Source: a virus | DNA: 64,000 nt | IMG/VR virus record: IMGVR_UViG_3300044949_001956 | Coordinates: 43,846 to 107,845 of that record | Direction: 5' to 3' (one strand) | In this document: positions 1-7,339 of the stretch, one piece after another | Layout: each line of letters begins with the position of its first letter | How positions within the stretch are numbered: position 1 is the first letter of the stretch | Made by a program: the position numbers and the translations under genes | The notes under the pieces: model-generated | What the model was told of the DNA's origin: nothing | The model's input: the letters and a program-made list of their open reading frames with translations, nothing else | Database searches by the model: none

Positions 1-2476
1 GCCATCCGACAACCTCAAGCAGGGATCGGATGGGCTCCAGAAATGACTTCTGGAACTGAATCTCGTAGTCCACATAGCGATGCAGGTCTAGCTCAGTGGG
101 CAGCTCATCCAGGATGGCGATCACGTGGTCACCGATGGGGTTGGGCGTCTTGAGGTACGCAAACTTCACCTTGTCGCCGTCGCCGATCATCTGGTACTTC
201 TTGTCGAGGTCCCGCTTCCTGAGCAGGTCGTTGTATAGCAGGGCGCCCTTGACGTGGATCGGCGTGCCCTTCATGTACACGGAGTGTCTGTCACGGTACT
301 TATCCATCCCCTTCATGCCTCGGGGGAACGCCACCTCCTCGAAGGGCAGCTTCATGAACTGACCCTTGAACTCGGCGATGAATGCCTGGACCGTGACCTC
401 GTCCTCGTTCATGATGATGCGGAGGGCCTTCTTGATGCTCGCCCGACACGCCTTGGGAGTAGAGGACCGAACCGCCTCGATGCCCATGACCTTGAGCTGA
501 GGCTCCGTGTACCGAACGTCCTCGATGTCGAGGGCATTCAGTATGTACATCTTGCGGGCCTTCCAGATGCCCTTGTTGGCGATGGTCTCCCGCTTCATGA
601 ACATCTTCTGAGAGTAGGCGTGCATGTAGTCTGCCAGACCCTCATACGACTTGTTGATGACCGACTGGATCTTGCTCTTGCAGAACTTGTCCAGAGCCTC
701 GACAATCTTGTCCCGGTCGGTGACCCCAAGCAACTTGACCAGCGGATCCATGTTGACGTAGATCGAGTCGGTGTCAGCCGCGATCACGTAGTCGATGTCA
801 TTGGTCTTGAGCAGACCGTTGAGGTACTCGTTGAAGTCCCGCTCGATCCACCGGATGGACAGCTGACCAGACATGGTGATCGCCTCAGCCAAGTCGAAGT
901 CAAACCACCGGAAGTACTCGTTGGCCAAGGCGCCGTAAGCTGAGTTCAACTGGATCTTCTTGGCGAGCTGCAGGTTGTGGTACCTGGCGATCCTGTTGGT
1001 GACCTCTCGGCGCTTGTCACTGTCAGCGGTCAGAGTCTCGAGTTCTCGCTTGGCCTCGAGCATCTTTTTCTTGTACTCGGTGCGGTCGTTGTACATCTTC
1101 TCCATCAGCGCCGGCAGGAAGCCCTGCTTGTCCTTGGAGAACTTCACGCCGTTGGCAGCATATGCTACCCCCTGCTCCTCGATAACCGCGTGCTTGTCCA
1201 GGATCGAGTCGATCACCGGGAAGTAGGGCTCTCGACTGAGCTTGGTCTCCGGGCTGATGTTGTACTGCATGATCAGGTGCGGATACAGGCTGTTCAAGTC
1301 AAACGACACCACCCAGTCATACATGCCGGGCTTGACTTCCTTCACGTGACCGCCGACTAGCGACTGGCTGAAGTCGCCCTTCTTAAACTGAGGGATGACA
1401 ACGGCACGGTCCATCAGGTAGTTGTGGATGATCACGTCCCAGGGAAGCACGGTGGTCATTACGTCGCTGTAGTTGACCTTGGCGTCGTAGGCAAAGGCGA
1501 TGACCTGGTCGATGAACTTGAGCTTCTCCTCAAGCAAGTCGACTACGGTGGTGTCCTGGATGTTATAGTCGATGAACAGCTCGAAGTTCTTGCGGTAGAG
1601 GTCATCAAGACTGGTGTAGCCCTGAGCCTTGTAGTCGAGCTTCTTGATCTGGAGGTTCTCGACCTCAGCGATGGACTCTAGCTTGTAGCTCTCCTGCTGC
1701 TCGAACTTGAACTTCTTGTAGAGGTTGAGGTAGTCCAGGATGCTGATCCCAGCCGGCGTGAATGCCTGGTTCTCTCGGCCGTGGATCTCTACGGTCCGCT
1801 CCTCGAGGATGCCCCACGGTGAGAGCTTCTTGGCCTCTGCCATGCCCAGGACGTTCTTAATCCTGTTCACGATGTAGGGCAAGTCGAAGAACTCTATGTT
1901 CCAGCCGGTCAAGATGTCGGGCTGATAGCGTCCAGACTGCCAGATCTTCAGGAAGTTGTTGAGGAGGTGCCACTCGTCCTTGCACTTGATGTAGTGCACG
2001 TTGTCGGCCTTGGGCTTGTAGTCAAAGTAGCCCAGCACCACCTTCTCGCCTCGGCGGCTGAGGGTGATGGCGGTGATTTCCTTGTCGGCGGCTGCAATGT
2101 CTGGGAACCCATCAGACGAGTCCGTCTCGATGTCGATGCCGATCACGTTGATCCACGAGGGATCGTAGTCAAGCTCGCCGTGGAACTTGTCGTAGATGTA
2201 GAGGTACTTGAAGTGGTTGAGGCCGTAGATGTCTACGTTCGACACGTCGGAGTAGCGCTTGATGAAGTCCCGAGCGTCCGAGATGGACTCGAAGTCCATC
2301 CGCTCGACTGGTCGGCCGTCTAGGGTCCGGTACTTCGTGTTCCCGTCCCGGCGACTCGACAAGAACATGTAGGGCTTGTAGTCGATGATGTCCTGAACGC
2401 GACGATTGTCACTGGTGTAGCCGCGGAGATAGATTTTGTCTCCGCGGCTGTAAACGTTGGTGTAGAACTTTGCCAT
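1..2476 (-). CDS. 43: DNA polymerase gp43 (family B), 3' end cut by window edge
   Basis: Replicative family B DNA polymerase with 3'-5' proofreading exonuclease. I translated the minus strand from the ATG at 2476: it begins MAKFYTNVYSRG and stays open for 825 codons to the window edge, against about 900 in T4 gp43, so only the extreme C-terminus is missing. Exonuclease motif I (DIETDS) lies near residue 114, polymerase motif A (DLNSLYPH) near 392, motif B (NSAYGALAN) near 525 and the catalytic DTDS of motif C near 567. It acts with the clamp gp45 and loader gp44/62 at 20.7-24 kb. A sigma70-like promoter lies directly upstream at 2507-2534. All catalytic motifs look intact. Confidence 0.97.
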   Translation of the reverse strand, partial: MAKFYTNVYSRGDKIYLRGYTSDNRRVQDIIDYKPYMFLSSRRDGNTKYRTLDGRPVERMDFESISDARDFIKRYSDVSNVDIYGLNHFKYLYIYDKFHGELDYDPSWINVIGIDIETDSSDGFPDIAAADKEITAITLSRRGEKVVLGYFDYKPKADNVHYIKCKDEWHLLNNFLKIWQSGRYQPDILTGWNIEFFDLPYIVNRIKNVLGMAEAKKLSPWGILEERTVEIHGRENQAFTPAGISILDYLNLYKKFKFEQQESYKLESIAEVENLQIKKLDYKAQGYTSLDDLYRKNFELFIDYNIQDTTVVDLLEEKLKFIDQVIAFAYDAKVNYSDVMTTVLPWDVIIHNYLMDRAVVIPQFKKGDFSQSLVGGHVKEVKPGMYDWVVSFDLNSLYPHLIMQYNISPETKLSREPYFPVIDSILDKHAVIEEQGVAYAANGVKFSKDKQGFLPALMEKMYNDRTEYKKKMLEAKRELETLTADSDKRREVTNRIARYHNLQLAKKIQLNSAYGALANEYFRWFDFDLAEAITMSGQLSIRWIERDFNEYLNGLLKTNDIDYVIAADTDSIYVNMDPLVKLLGVTDRDKIVEALDKFCKSKIQSVINKSYEGLADYMHAYSQKMFMKRETIANKGIWKARKMYILNALDIEDVRYTEPQLKVMGIEAVRSSTPKACRASIKKALRIIMNEDEVTVQAFIAEFKGQFMKLPFEEVAFPRGMKGMDKYRDRHSVYMKGTPIHVKGALLYNDLLRKRDLDKKYQMIGDGDKVKFAYLKTPNPIGDHVIAILDELPTELDLHRYVDYEIQFQKSFLEPIRSLLEVVGW

Positions 2477-2506
2477 TACGAATCCTGAGAGTGCGGTGAG
2501 ACCTTC

Positions 2507-2534
2507 AGTATATCACATGTAGAGCAAAGGTCAA
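2507..2534 (-). promoter_or_regulatory. sigma70-like promoter for gp43
   Basis: Minus strand reads TTGACC, 16 bases, TATACT, about 30 bases upstream of the gp43 start. The -35 box overlaps the stop codon of the endolysin gene, so polymerase can be transcribed separately from it. Confidence 0.6.
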
Positions 2535-3166
2535 CGGAAGATTTCAAGCGCTCTCTTGTATGAATCTCTGCGCTTGTCTAGGCCGTGCACAGAGGACATT
2601 GCGCCGGCGGGACCAGCGTTAATGATCCTGCTGACCTCGTCGATGTTGCCCTTGTCGGCAACTGCGTTCAGCTTGTTTGTCTCCCAGAACCAGCCGGCAG
2701 ACATGCAGGCGCCCTCTGGGTTGTTCATGTAGTCCGACGCCTCTTCGGCTGTCATACCCATGGACTTGCCGAACGCCGTGTAGTTGTTCTTGCCGGTCAG
2801 CTGAATGAACCCGCGGCCGCGGTACCTCCAGCCGTCGCCCGAGGCCTCAGAGCCGTTGCCCATCCTGTCCCTGTAGACTCGGTTGGCGATCTTCTCTGGC
2901 GCCCTATCATAGGCATTGGGGTCGACATCCCTGAAATGCCTGGGGAACACCTCAGTCAGTCTCTTGGCGCTGTAGTTCAAGTTCTCTTCACGAGCCCTCA
3001 GACCGCCAGACTCGATGTCGATCTGCGCCATAAACGCGGCAACGCGCTCTGGTGTATTGATGGAGTACTGCTCAAGCGCATGGTTCAGGTCGTCGACCAG
3101 GGGCTCGACCGTCGCGGCAGGCGTCTTGTTAAAAAATGCTGTAAGCTGCTCTCTTGTAACCTTCAT
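2531..3166 (-). CDS. Endolysin, glycoside hydrolase family 19 (chitinase-like)
   Basis: Peptidoglycan-degrading lysozyme of the GH19 fold, released at the end of infection. The 211-residue protein starts MKVTREQLTAFF and contains AQIDIESGG, whose Glu is the expected general acid, and the substrate-cleft segment GDGWRYRGRGFIQLTGK typical of phage GH19 endolysins. I chose the ATG at 3166 because GGAGG sits five bases upstream; an in-frame TTG slightly upstream contains that ribosome site and is unlikely. No signal peptide or anchor is seen, so a holin is needed; none was recognised with confidence. The spanin pair at 4186-4922 is nearby. Confidence 0.9.
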   Translation of the reverse strand: MKVTREQLTAFFNKTPAATVEPLVDDLNHALEQYSINTPERVAAFMAQIDIESGGLRAREENLNYSAKRLTEVFPRHFRDVDPNAYDRAPEKIANRVYRDRMGNGSEASGDGWRYRGRGFIQLTGKNNYTAFGKSMGMTAEEASDYMNNPEGACMSAGWFWETNKLNAVADKGNIDEVSRIINAGPAGAMSSVHGLDKRRDSYKRALEIFR

Positions 3167-3183
3167 GCGATCCTCCAATGAAA

Positions 3184-3206
3184 GAAGGGGGCAAAGCGCC
3201 CCCTTC
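3184..3206 (-). terminator. GC-rich hairpin after DUF1127 gene
   Basis: GAAGGGGGC pairs with GCCCCCTTC around a five-base loop, followed on the minus strand by a short T-rich run. It ends the hsp20-DUF1127 unit just before the endolysin ribosome binding site. The T tract is short, so termination may be partial. Confidence 0.55.
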
Positions 3207-3209
3207 TAC

Positions 3210-3389
3210 TTATACTCCAAACTTGGAGTTTGAAAGCCTCTCGGACAAGGCTTTTATGTCGGACCTCTGGACTCCAATGTCCTGGAGGTCACGATCTGAT
3301 AGTCGGTCCAGGTTGTTGATCTGCCTGTTGAACGCGACCGTGCCGCGAACCCCCTGAATAAAGTGGGACACGAAGTCCTTGAGAGCCAT
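3210..3389 (-). CDS. DUF1127 (YjiS-like) small basic protein
   Basis: A 59-residue protein starting MALKDFVSHF with the DUF1127 signature LDRLSDRDLQDIGVQRSDI. Such short proteins are abundant in Alpha- and Gammaproteobacteria; in Rhodobacter a member binds RNA and affects its turnover, and others influence phosphate or carbon responses. Its ATG overlaps the hsp20 stop by one base (TGATG), so it is translationally coupled to the chaperone. The family is a host-type gene, supporting an alphaproteobacterial host and acquisition by transfer. A role in modulating host RNA metabolism during infection is inference. Confidence 0.85.
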   Translation of the reverse strand: MALKDFVSHFIQGVRGTVAFNRQINNLDRLSDRDLQDIGVQRSDIKALSERLSNSKFGV

Positions 3390-3847
3390 CACTTGCTGCC
3401 CGCCTCCTTGACTTCGATCTTGCGGGGCTTCTTCTCTTCCGGGATCATGTGCTCGAGCCAAACCTTGAGCATGCCGTTGATGAGTTCGGCATTGTGGATC
3501 TCGACGTTGTCGGCCAGCGTGAAGCGGCGAGTAAATGCCCGACTGGCGATACCGTAGTGGAGGTAGTTAGCCTTCTCGTCATCAGTATCGGCGGCAGCGT
3601 TGCCCTTGATGACCAGCTTGCTGTCCTCGAGCGTGAGCTCGATATCCTGCTTGGTAAAGCCGGCAACCGCCATCTCGATCACGTACTTGTTGTCGTCGAC
3701 CTTCTTGAGATTGAACGGAGGGTACGAGGCCGCATTGTTAGCGAGCCACTCGGAGCCTTCCTTGAGTGACTTGGCGAGCTTGTCAGCGCCGATGAAGAAT
3801 CGGTCGAAGTTGCTCGAGTCGAACGTGTAGGTCTTCCAGTGTGTCAT
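3389..3847 (-). CDS. hsp20: Small heat shock protein Hsp20 (alpha-crystallin domain)
   Basis: ATP-independent holdase chaperone, 152 residues. The alpha-crystallin domain covers roughly residues 38-140 with PPFNLKKVDDNKYVIEMAVAGF and the C-terminal GMLKVWLEHMIPEEKKPRKIEV (beta8-9 and IxI-like tail). IbpA/B-type proteins of this length are a hallmark auxiliary gene of T4-like cyanophages, where they are thought to protect proteins or help scaffold virions. Divergent from the 4186 genes, with its own TTGACT-type promoter at 3908-3935. It forms a two-gene unit with the DUF1127 gene. Confidence 0.95.
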   Translation of the reverse strand: MTHWKTYTFDSSNFDRFFIGADKLAKSLKEGSEWLANNAASYPPFNLKKVDDNKYVIEMAVAGFTKQDIELTLEDSKLVIKGNAAADTDDEKANYLHYGIASRAFTRRFTLADNVEIHNAELINGMLKVWLEHMIPEEKKPRKIEVKEAGSK

Positions 3848-3907
3848 GTCTTTCTCCTGTTAAAGCGAGATTGGTGTTGTGGATGCCCATTCGGCGCACC
3901 CAATGCA

Positions 3908-3935
3908 TATATAGGCGCATTCTTGTAGGAGTCAA
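3908..3935 (-). promoter_or_regulatory. sigma70-like promoter for hsp20
   Basis: TTGACT, 16 bases, TATATA on the minus strand, about 60 bases upstream of the hsp20 ATG. Confidence 0.6.
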
Positions 3936-3989
3936 CGGAAATGTGAAAGGATTTTTACACTCCGTAAAGCTTTTAGAGGGTCAGTCAGT

Positions 3990-4187
3990 CTAGTGAAAAG
4001 ATTTTTGTATCCGCTCCGCTGAGGTCACATACACGTCGGCGGTTTTTCGGTCTAAGATATAAATAGGAGTTAGATCGGCTGCCTTGAACTCCTCTCCGTA
4101 CACAAGAAGCTTAGCAAAGCTGTTGTCGGTACCGGACAGGTAATCTGCAGCGATCCTAATCCTCTCCTCGGAGACTATCTCGAACAT
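3990..4187 (-). CDS. Hypothetical protein, 65 aa
   Basis: Starts MFEIVSEERIRIAADYL. No recognised family, no membrane segment. Its ATG overlaps the start of the plus-strand spanin gene by two bases, so the two are exactly divergent. Mixed alpha/beta composition and neighbour-like codon use support it being real; function unknown. Confidence 0.6.
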   Translation of the reverse strand: MFEIVSEERIRIAADYLSGTDNSFAKLLVYGEEFKAADLTPIYILDRKTADVYVTSAERIQKSFH

Positions 4188-4554
4188 GATTCTTTCCCTA
4201 CTCGGCTTAAATCGCCTCTGGCTCTACGCGGCACTTGCAGTGATGGCCATAGGCGCCATCACCACCACGTACTATGTATGGAAGTCGTCCATCGAGCGAG
4301 CAGCTCTCATGGAGTTCAACCGTGCTCAGCTAGAGCAGAACAGGAAGGACCAAGAGGAGTTCCTCCGAAGGCAAGAAGCACTAGAGGAGCAGCAGAGAGA
4401 AGCCACTAGAGCTCTGCTAGAGCAGAACAGAGACGTGCAGAACCGGATTGAAAGCATCCAGGGGAACCTGAACTCTCCCGCGGCCGCGGCCGCGGACAGG
4501 CCCGCCTCTGACATATTGAAGCGCACAGTCGAGCAGTTGAGGGCAATCAGATGA
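4186..4554 (+). CDS. Inner-membrane spanin (i-spanin, Rz-like)
   Basis: A 122-residue protein with one N-terminal transmembrane segment (about residues 10-30, LWLYAALAVMAIGAITTTYY) followed by a long charged coiled coil rich in E, Q and R (residues 40-95). That is the architecture of an Rz-type i-spanin, which spans the periplasm and, with its lipoprotein partner, fuses inner and outer membranes in the last step of lysis of Gram-negative hosts. The next gene overlaps it by four bases and encodes the matching lipoprotein. Recognition rests on architecture and pairing rather than motif identity. Confidence 0.75.
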   Translation: MILSLLGLNRLWLYAALAVMAIGAITTTYYVWKSSIERAALMEFNRAQLEQNRKDQEEFLRRQEALEEQQREATRALLEQNRDVQNRIESIQGNLNSPAAAAADRPASDILKRTVEQLRAIR

Positions 4555-4922
4555 GAACCGTAGTCACCCTAGGAGCAGTACTTCTGCTGACCGCTTGCGC
4601 TTCACCAGAGCCGGTGGTGGTCACCTCGACAAAGTACAGAGTCGTGATGCCAGAGGACAGCATGTTCACTTGTGAGACTGTAAGCAGGTTCCCGGAGCCA
4701 AGAACTCTGACTGACCTGCAAGTCGCTAGGCTGCTCGCCGAACTGCATCAGAACAACGTCAGGTGCAGGAACAGCATGCAGGCCATCCGTCAGTTTCTTG
4801 ACGACGCCAAGATCAGAGTCGAAGAGGGAAGAGAGCCTCCCGCTAGACCGGAGACTCCCGCCCCTGCACCAGCTGCACCGACAAGCGAGCAGCCAAGACA
4901 GAGACGAGTCCCGATCCGGTAA
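4551..4922 (+). CDS. Outer-membrane spanin lipoprotein (o-spanin, Rz1-like)
   Basis: Starts with a lipoprotein signal peptide MRTVVTLGAVLLLTAC in which LTAC is a clear lipobox, so Cys16 would be lipidated. The C-terminal third is proline rich (PARPETPAPAPAAP), as is common in Rz1 proteins. The start overlaps the i-spanin stop (ATGA), indicating coupling. At 123 residues it is longer than lambda Rz1 and contains a middle region with two further Cys residues that may form a disulfide. With the endolysin it completes most of a Gram-negative lysis cassette. Confidence 0.75.
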   Translation: MRTVVTLGAVLLLTACASPEPVVVTSTKYRVVMPEDSMFTCETVSRFPEPRTLTDLQVARLLAELHQNNVRCRNSMQAIRQFLDDAKIRVEEGREPPARPETPAPAPAAPTSEQPRQRRVPIR

Positions 4923-5153
4923 TCACCACCTGCGCCAGTGATGGTGGTGGTGGCGGTAGACGTGGTGCTCTCGGTATACCACCACCGGTGTCCTAGTGCT
5001 GAAGTAGTAGACCTCAGGTCGAATCTCGGTGTGCGAGTAAACAGCGACCGGAGGCGGCGGATGGTAGATGGTCACCACCCTCGCCGGCTGGATGACCGTC
5101 GTGCAGCCCGTGGCGAGTAGGGCAAGCAGGCACACCGAGATTCGTTTGAGCAT
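4923..5153 (-). CDS. Small His-rich lipoprotein
   Basis: A 76-residue protein with signal peptide and lipobox (MLKRISVCLLALLATGC), then a Pro/Tyr/Val-rich segment and a C-terminus ending in a histidine cluster (YRHHHHHWRRW). It converges with the o-spanin gene with no intergenic space. The His run could bind metal or simply be basic; function unknown. It may be a periplasm-facing envelope protein made during infection. Confidence 0.65.
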   Translation of the reverse strand: MLKRISVCLLALLATGCTTVIQPARVVTIYHPPPPVAVYSHTEIRPEVYYFSTRTPVVVYREHHVYRHHHHHWRRW

Positions 5154-5329
5154 CAGTCCTCGTCCTTGATCAGGGGCTTGCCCACCACGTGAGTCGTGTT
5201 GGCGATGTACTTGGAGAACTGCACCGCCTCACCGATGGTGTTGAACGTCTTGGTGCGCTCGACAACAGACGGGCGCGAGTAGGACGGAAAGCCCTTGACC
5301 ACCTCGGAGTAGACTACCTTCAGCATCAT
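5153..5329 (-). CDS. Hypothetical protein, about 58 aa
   Basis: Begins MMLKVVYSEVVKGFPSY. I chose the tandem ATGs at 5329/5326 because GGAGA lies seven bases upstream. The pattern resembles short phage proteins with a beta-strand followed by FNTIGEAVQFSKYI helix, but I do not recognise a named family. It has its own early promoter at 5355-5384. Confidence 0.65.
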   Translation of the reverse strand: MMLKVVYSEVVKGFPSYSRPSVVERTKTFNTIGEAVQFSKYIANTTHVVGKPLIKDED

Positions 5330-5354
5330 CGTGTCTCCATTGCCTGTTGTTGTG

Positions 5355-5384
5355 ACCATACCACATCTATATATCAAAGTCAAC
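5355..5384 (-). promoter_or_regulatory. Early sigma70-like promoter
   Basis: TTGACT, 18 bases, TATGGT on the minus strand, upstream of the 5153-5329 gene. The downstream leader ends GGAGACACG before the ATG pair, a variant of the leader used by other early promoters in this region. Confidence 0.6.
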
Positions 5385-5390
5385 CGATCT

Positions 5391-5774
5391 TTAAAGTCGG
5401 CGACTCCGAGAACCGAGACAGTTGCCGTCAGACGGGACTGCCACGCCGTAGCCGCCCTTGTTGTAGAGCTGAGTCACGCCGGCGACCTTGGCCATGACCT
5501 GTGTCTGCACGTGGGCCGACTCCTTGTAGAGGTTGGCCATGATGCCCTTGGCTCTACCGCCGTCCACGATCGTATTACTGAGTTGAGGCTCTTCGGTCTT
5601 GTAAGACGGAATCTTGTTCTTGTGCAGCTTGGCCTTGGTCAACTGCTCGGGATGGACGCCGTTGCGGCGAAGCCACGCCTCGTGCTCTGCCTTGGCCTGG
5701 ACCTGCTTGGCGGTCGGCTTGGGCTTGCACTTGCCGTTCGAGTTGTACATCGGACCAAGGAGGTGCATCGTCAT
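5391..5774 (-). CDS. Hypothetical protein, 127 aa
   Basis: Starts MTMHLLGPMYNSNGK; Lys-rich first half (KPKPTAKQVQAKAEHEAWLRRNG) and a C-terminal segment ANLYKESAHVQTQVMAKVAGV. I do not recognise the family. It lies downstream of the 26-residue membrane protein gene and probably shares the promoter at 5894-5922. Confidence 0.65.
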   Translation of the reverse strand: MTMHLLGPMYNSNGKCKPKPTAKQVQAKAEHEAWLRRNGVHPEQLTKAKLHKNKIPSYKTEEPQLSNTIVDGGRAKGIMANLYKESAHVQTQVMAKVAGVTQLYNKGGYGVAVPSDGNCLGSRSRRL

Positions 5775-5785
5775 AGGCTGATGCC

Positions 5786-5866
5786 TCAGAATACAAAGAT
5801 GAGGAAGAAGGCAAACACGGCAAAGAGGGTGACGGCGCCGAGAGCCTCGAAGAGGATGTTGGTCAT
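5786..5866 (-). CDS. 26-aa single-helix membrane miniprotein
   Basis: Hand-translated short ORF. From the ATG at 5866 it encodes MTNILFEALGAVTLF followed by more hydrophobic residues, i.e. one transmembrane helix and almost nothing else. GGAGA is positioned ahead of the start, and a strong early promoter with the conserved leader is directly upstream. An in-frame ATG at 5887 would add seven residues (MNNGDMQ). Tiny host-takeover membrane peptides are common in early regions of T4-like phages; target unknown. Confidence 0.6.
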   Translation of the reverse strand: MTNILFEALGAVTLFAVFAFFLIFVF

Positions 5867-5893
5867 CTGCATGTCTCCGTTGTTCATAGTCTC

Positions 5894-5922
5894 TTTATAC
5901 CCTACCTGGCTTTTAAAGTCAA
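5894..5922 (-). promoter_or_regulatory. Early promoter with ATG leader
   Basis: TTGACT, 17 bases, TATAAA followed immediately by GAGACTATGAACAACGGAGA. The predicted transcription start falls at or next to the ATG of the leader, and the GGAGA in it is the ribosome site for the next start. Confidence 0.75.
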
Positions 5923-5952
5923 CCACAGTTTTGTAACCGATTGTAACAGGAC

Positions 5953-6021
5953 TACCAGCGATCTTGGTGGGCTAGGTGGGTTTCCCATCAGTCTGGATGG
6001 TTTAGATCGCTGGTAGCTGAC
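5953..6021 (-). repeat. Structured inverted-repeat element, copy 1
   Basis: On the minus strand CTACCAGCGATCT pairs perfectly over 13 bases with AGATCGCTGGTAG, enclosing a 35-base internal segment that contains AGACTGATGGGAAACCCAC. A second copy lies in opposite orientation at 18425-18493. Both read toward an early promoter. Confidence 0.75.
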
Positions 6022-6055
6022 TTTCTTGGCTAACCCATTGAGATCCTAACAAAAC

Positions 6056-6076
6056 GCCCTATCCCACGGATAGGGC
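6056..6076 (-). terminator. Hairpin terminator
   Basis: GCCCTATCC and GGATAGGGC form a nine-base-pair stem with a three-base loop; on the minus strand it is followed by GTTTTGTT. It would end the unit whose last gene stops at 6199. Confidence 0.65.
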
Positions 6077-6198
6077 TAAGTTATTGAGACCAAATGATTT
6101 ATCCGTATATTGTCAAGACTATAAACAGCAAAACCGAAAAGCAGAGGAGGATCACGTCTGCAGGACCCCATGGTGGGTCTCTCTCTGGGTCCTTCATT

Positions 6199-6408
6199 TC
6201 ATATGATCCCTCTGGTTATGTTTCGGTACTCGTACGGACCGTCGTTTATACCGGGGCGACGAAGATGAGGTAGTACGTACTGCCTCTCCCTGCGCTCTAT
6301 GACTTCGAGCCAGACAGTCTCGACACAGACGTCTTCTTCTCGAACTTCGACTGGATGCCATGCAAACCAGCGGTGCCACCCGTCTGGGTCTCTACGATTC
6401 CAGCGCAC
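6199..6408 (-). CDS. Hypothetical phage protein (WHRWFAWHPV type)
   Basis: 69 residues. The stretch WHRWFAWHPVEVREED followed by VWLEVIERR matches a pattern I know from many small phage proteins of unknown function (FAW.PV then VWLE.VERR). The only usable start is GTG at 6408, because an in-frame TGA lies just upstream. The alternate frame (6194-6379) is a shadow. Confidence 0.7.
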   Translation of the reverse strand: MRWNRRDPDGWHRWFAWHPVEVREEDVCVETVWLEVIERRERQYVLPHLRRPGINDGPYEYRNITRGII

Positions 6409-6416
6409 TGTTCACA

Positions 6417-6572
6417 TCATCGGTCATTGTGCATGTTGTCCTTCACAAAGTTAATAGCAACAGCAAAGTGCAGGATAGAGGCGGCCCACCATTGCATTTC
6501 GCGCTCTGTAATCAGATAGATGAAGCCGAGTACTGTAAAGCTCACGGCCATCACGATGTTAAAGATTTTCAT
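6417..6572 (-). CDS. 51-aa membrane protein
   Basis: Hand-translated. Starts MKIFNIVMAVSFTVLGFIYL and contains two hydrophobic helices separated by ITEREMQWW, ending in a charged tail. Its ATG overlaps the stop of the 6572-6865 gene (TAATG), so it is coupled to it. Probable inner-membrane protein; function unknown. Confidence 0.7.
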   Translation of the reverse strand: MKIFNIVMAVSFTVLGFIYLITEREMQWWAASILHFAVAINFVKDNMHNDR

Positions 6573-6865
6573 TATCGCTTTACCGCCTCAAGATCATTCC
6601 TCAGTCGATCATTCTCTTCCACTTGTAAGACATAAGCATCATGATACTCGTGCCACAACCCATCCAGAAGTGTGATGTTTTCCCTCAGCTGATCACGTTC
6701 AGCTAGCAGCATATAAAGAGTCGAGGCAGTCTCTCCGTGCATCTCAGCCAATCCGTGCGTAGAGGTCATATCAGCGTCAGAATGCTTACGCAGCCTCACA
6801 GCCTCATTTTCGTGCCACTTAGCCAGTCGGATAACGTCACTGGTGAGAATGTCGGTCATGCTCAA
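6572..6865 (-). CDS. Hypothetical coiled-coil protein, 97 aa
   Basis: Starts MSMTDILTSDVIRLAKWH. Residues 55-97 form a heptad-rich region (AERDQLRENITLLDG and EENDRLRNDLEAVKR). Overlaps both neighbours by a few bases in a tight small-gene operon. Family not recognised. Confidence 0.65.
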   Translation of the reverse strand: MSMTDILTSDVIRLAKWHENEAVRLRKHSDADMTSTHGLAEMHGETASTLYMLLAERDQLRENITLLDGLWHEYHDAYVLQVEENDRLRNDLEAVKR

Positions 6866-7068
6866 TCCTCCAGCATCGAGATGGCGACCATCTGGTCGGG
6901 TTCAAAGATGAGAGACGTGCTCGGATATGAGCGCATCTCGTACGCGCACCTGAGGATGACTCGAGTGGCGGTTTGGTTGACCTCGATCACAAACTTGTCC
7001 TCATCCTCGAGGTAGTCGCCGGGGCACACGTCCTCGGCTCGGATTTCCTTGCGGTACCTCATGATCAC
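6862..7068 (-). CDS. Hypothetical protein, 68 aa
   Basis: Starts MIMRYRKEIRAEDVCPGDYL. The layout (extended strand, DVCPGDYLEDEDKFVIEV, then VILRCAYEMRSY) suggests a small beta-barrel similar to other phage small proteins, but I cannot name it. Four-base overlaps link it to both neighbours. Confidence 0.65.
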   Translation of the reverse strand: MIMRYRKEIRAEDVCPGDYLEDEDKFVIEVNQTATRVILRCAYEMRSYPSTSLIFEPDQMVAISMLED

Positions 7069-7274
7069 TCAACCTCCAGTCGTTCACCATCAAGGAGCCG
7101 CTCGCAAGCCGGAGCGTCGACTCCAACTTCGTGAATGAAGTAGTCGTACTGCGTGGTGCGGTTAGCGGCCTCGAAGGTCCGAGCCGCAACCAGAGCGATC
7201 TCGCGAGTCGAATAAACGCCCAGGACGGTACCGGGCTCGTAAGTGATCTCACCCATAAGAACGTAGACGGTCAT
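7065..7274 (-). CDS. Hypothetical protein, 69 aa (GVYSTREIA type)
   Basis: Starts MTVYVLMGEITYEPG. The sequence EPGTVLGVYSTREIALVAA resembles a widespread phage and bacterial small family in which a beta-hairpin precedes a helix; function unknown. First gene of the operon running to 6199, with a promoter at 7301-7328 and ribosome site AGGAGA. Confidence 0.7.
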   Translation of the reverse strand: MTVYVLMGEITYEPGTVLGVYSTREIALVAARTFEAANRTTQYDYFIHEVGVDAPACERLLDGERLEVE

Positions 7275-7300
7275 CTGTCTGTCTCCTGTTTATGGTTTAA

Positions 7301-7328
7301 CTATAACCTAGATGGAAATTAAAGTCAA
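7301..7328 (-). promoter_or_regulatory. Early promoter
   Basis: TTGACT, 16 bases, TTATAG on the minus strand, then a leader ending AGGAGACAGACAG before the ATG at 7274. Confidence 0.65.
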
Positions 7329-7339
7329 CCCCTATTTGA

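Larger units (their letters stand above)
5867..6198. other. Intergenic region with early promoter, structured element and terminator
   Basis: About 330 bases without a gene. It holds, in minus-strand order, a terminator hairpin (6056-6076), a CTAACCCATTGAG box (plus orientation, 6030-6042), one copy of the structured repeat (5953-6021) and the early promoter at 5894-5922. Bases 6080-6198 show nothing I can name. Confidence 0.7.

Noticed and set aside
254-2323. Several plus-strand frames of 85-229 codons
   Set aside because: They are antisense to DNA polymerase gp43, whose motifs are intact on the minus strand; the frames lack ribosome sites and known features.
5960-6010. Hammerhead-ribozyme-like CTGATG...GAAA core in the structured element
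   Set aside because: The required CUGANGA box is not complete and stems I-III cannot be arranged around it; the match is only superficial.
6194-6379. 61-codon minus-strand frame rich in Arg and Ser
   Set aside because: Overlaps the 6199-6408 gene in another frame; the latter has a recognisable conserved pattern.
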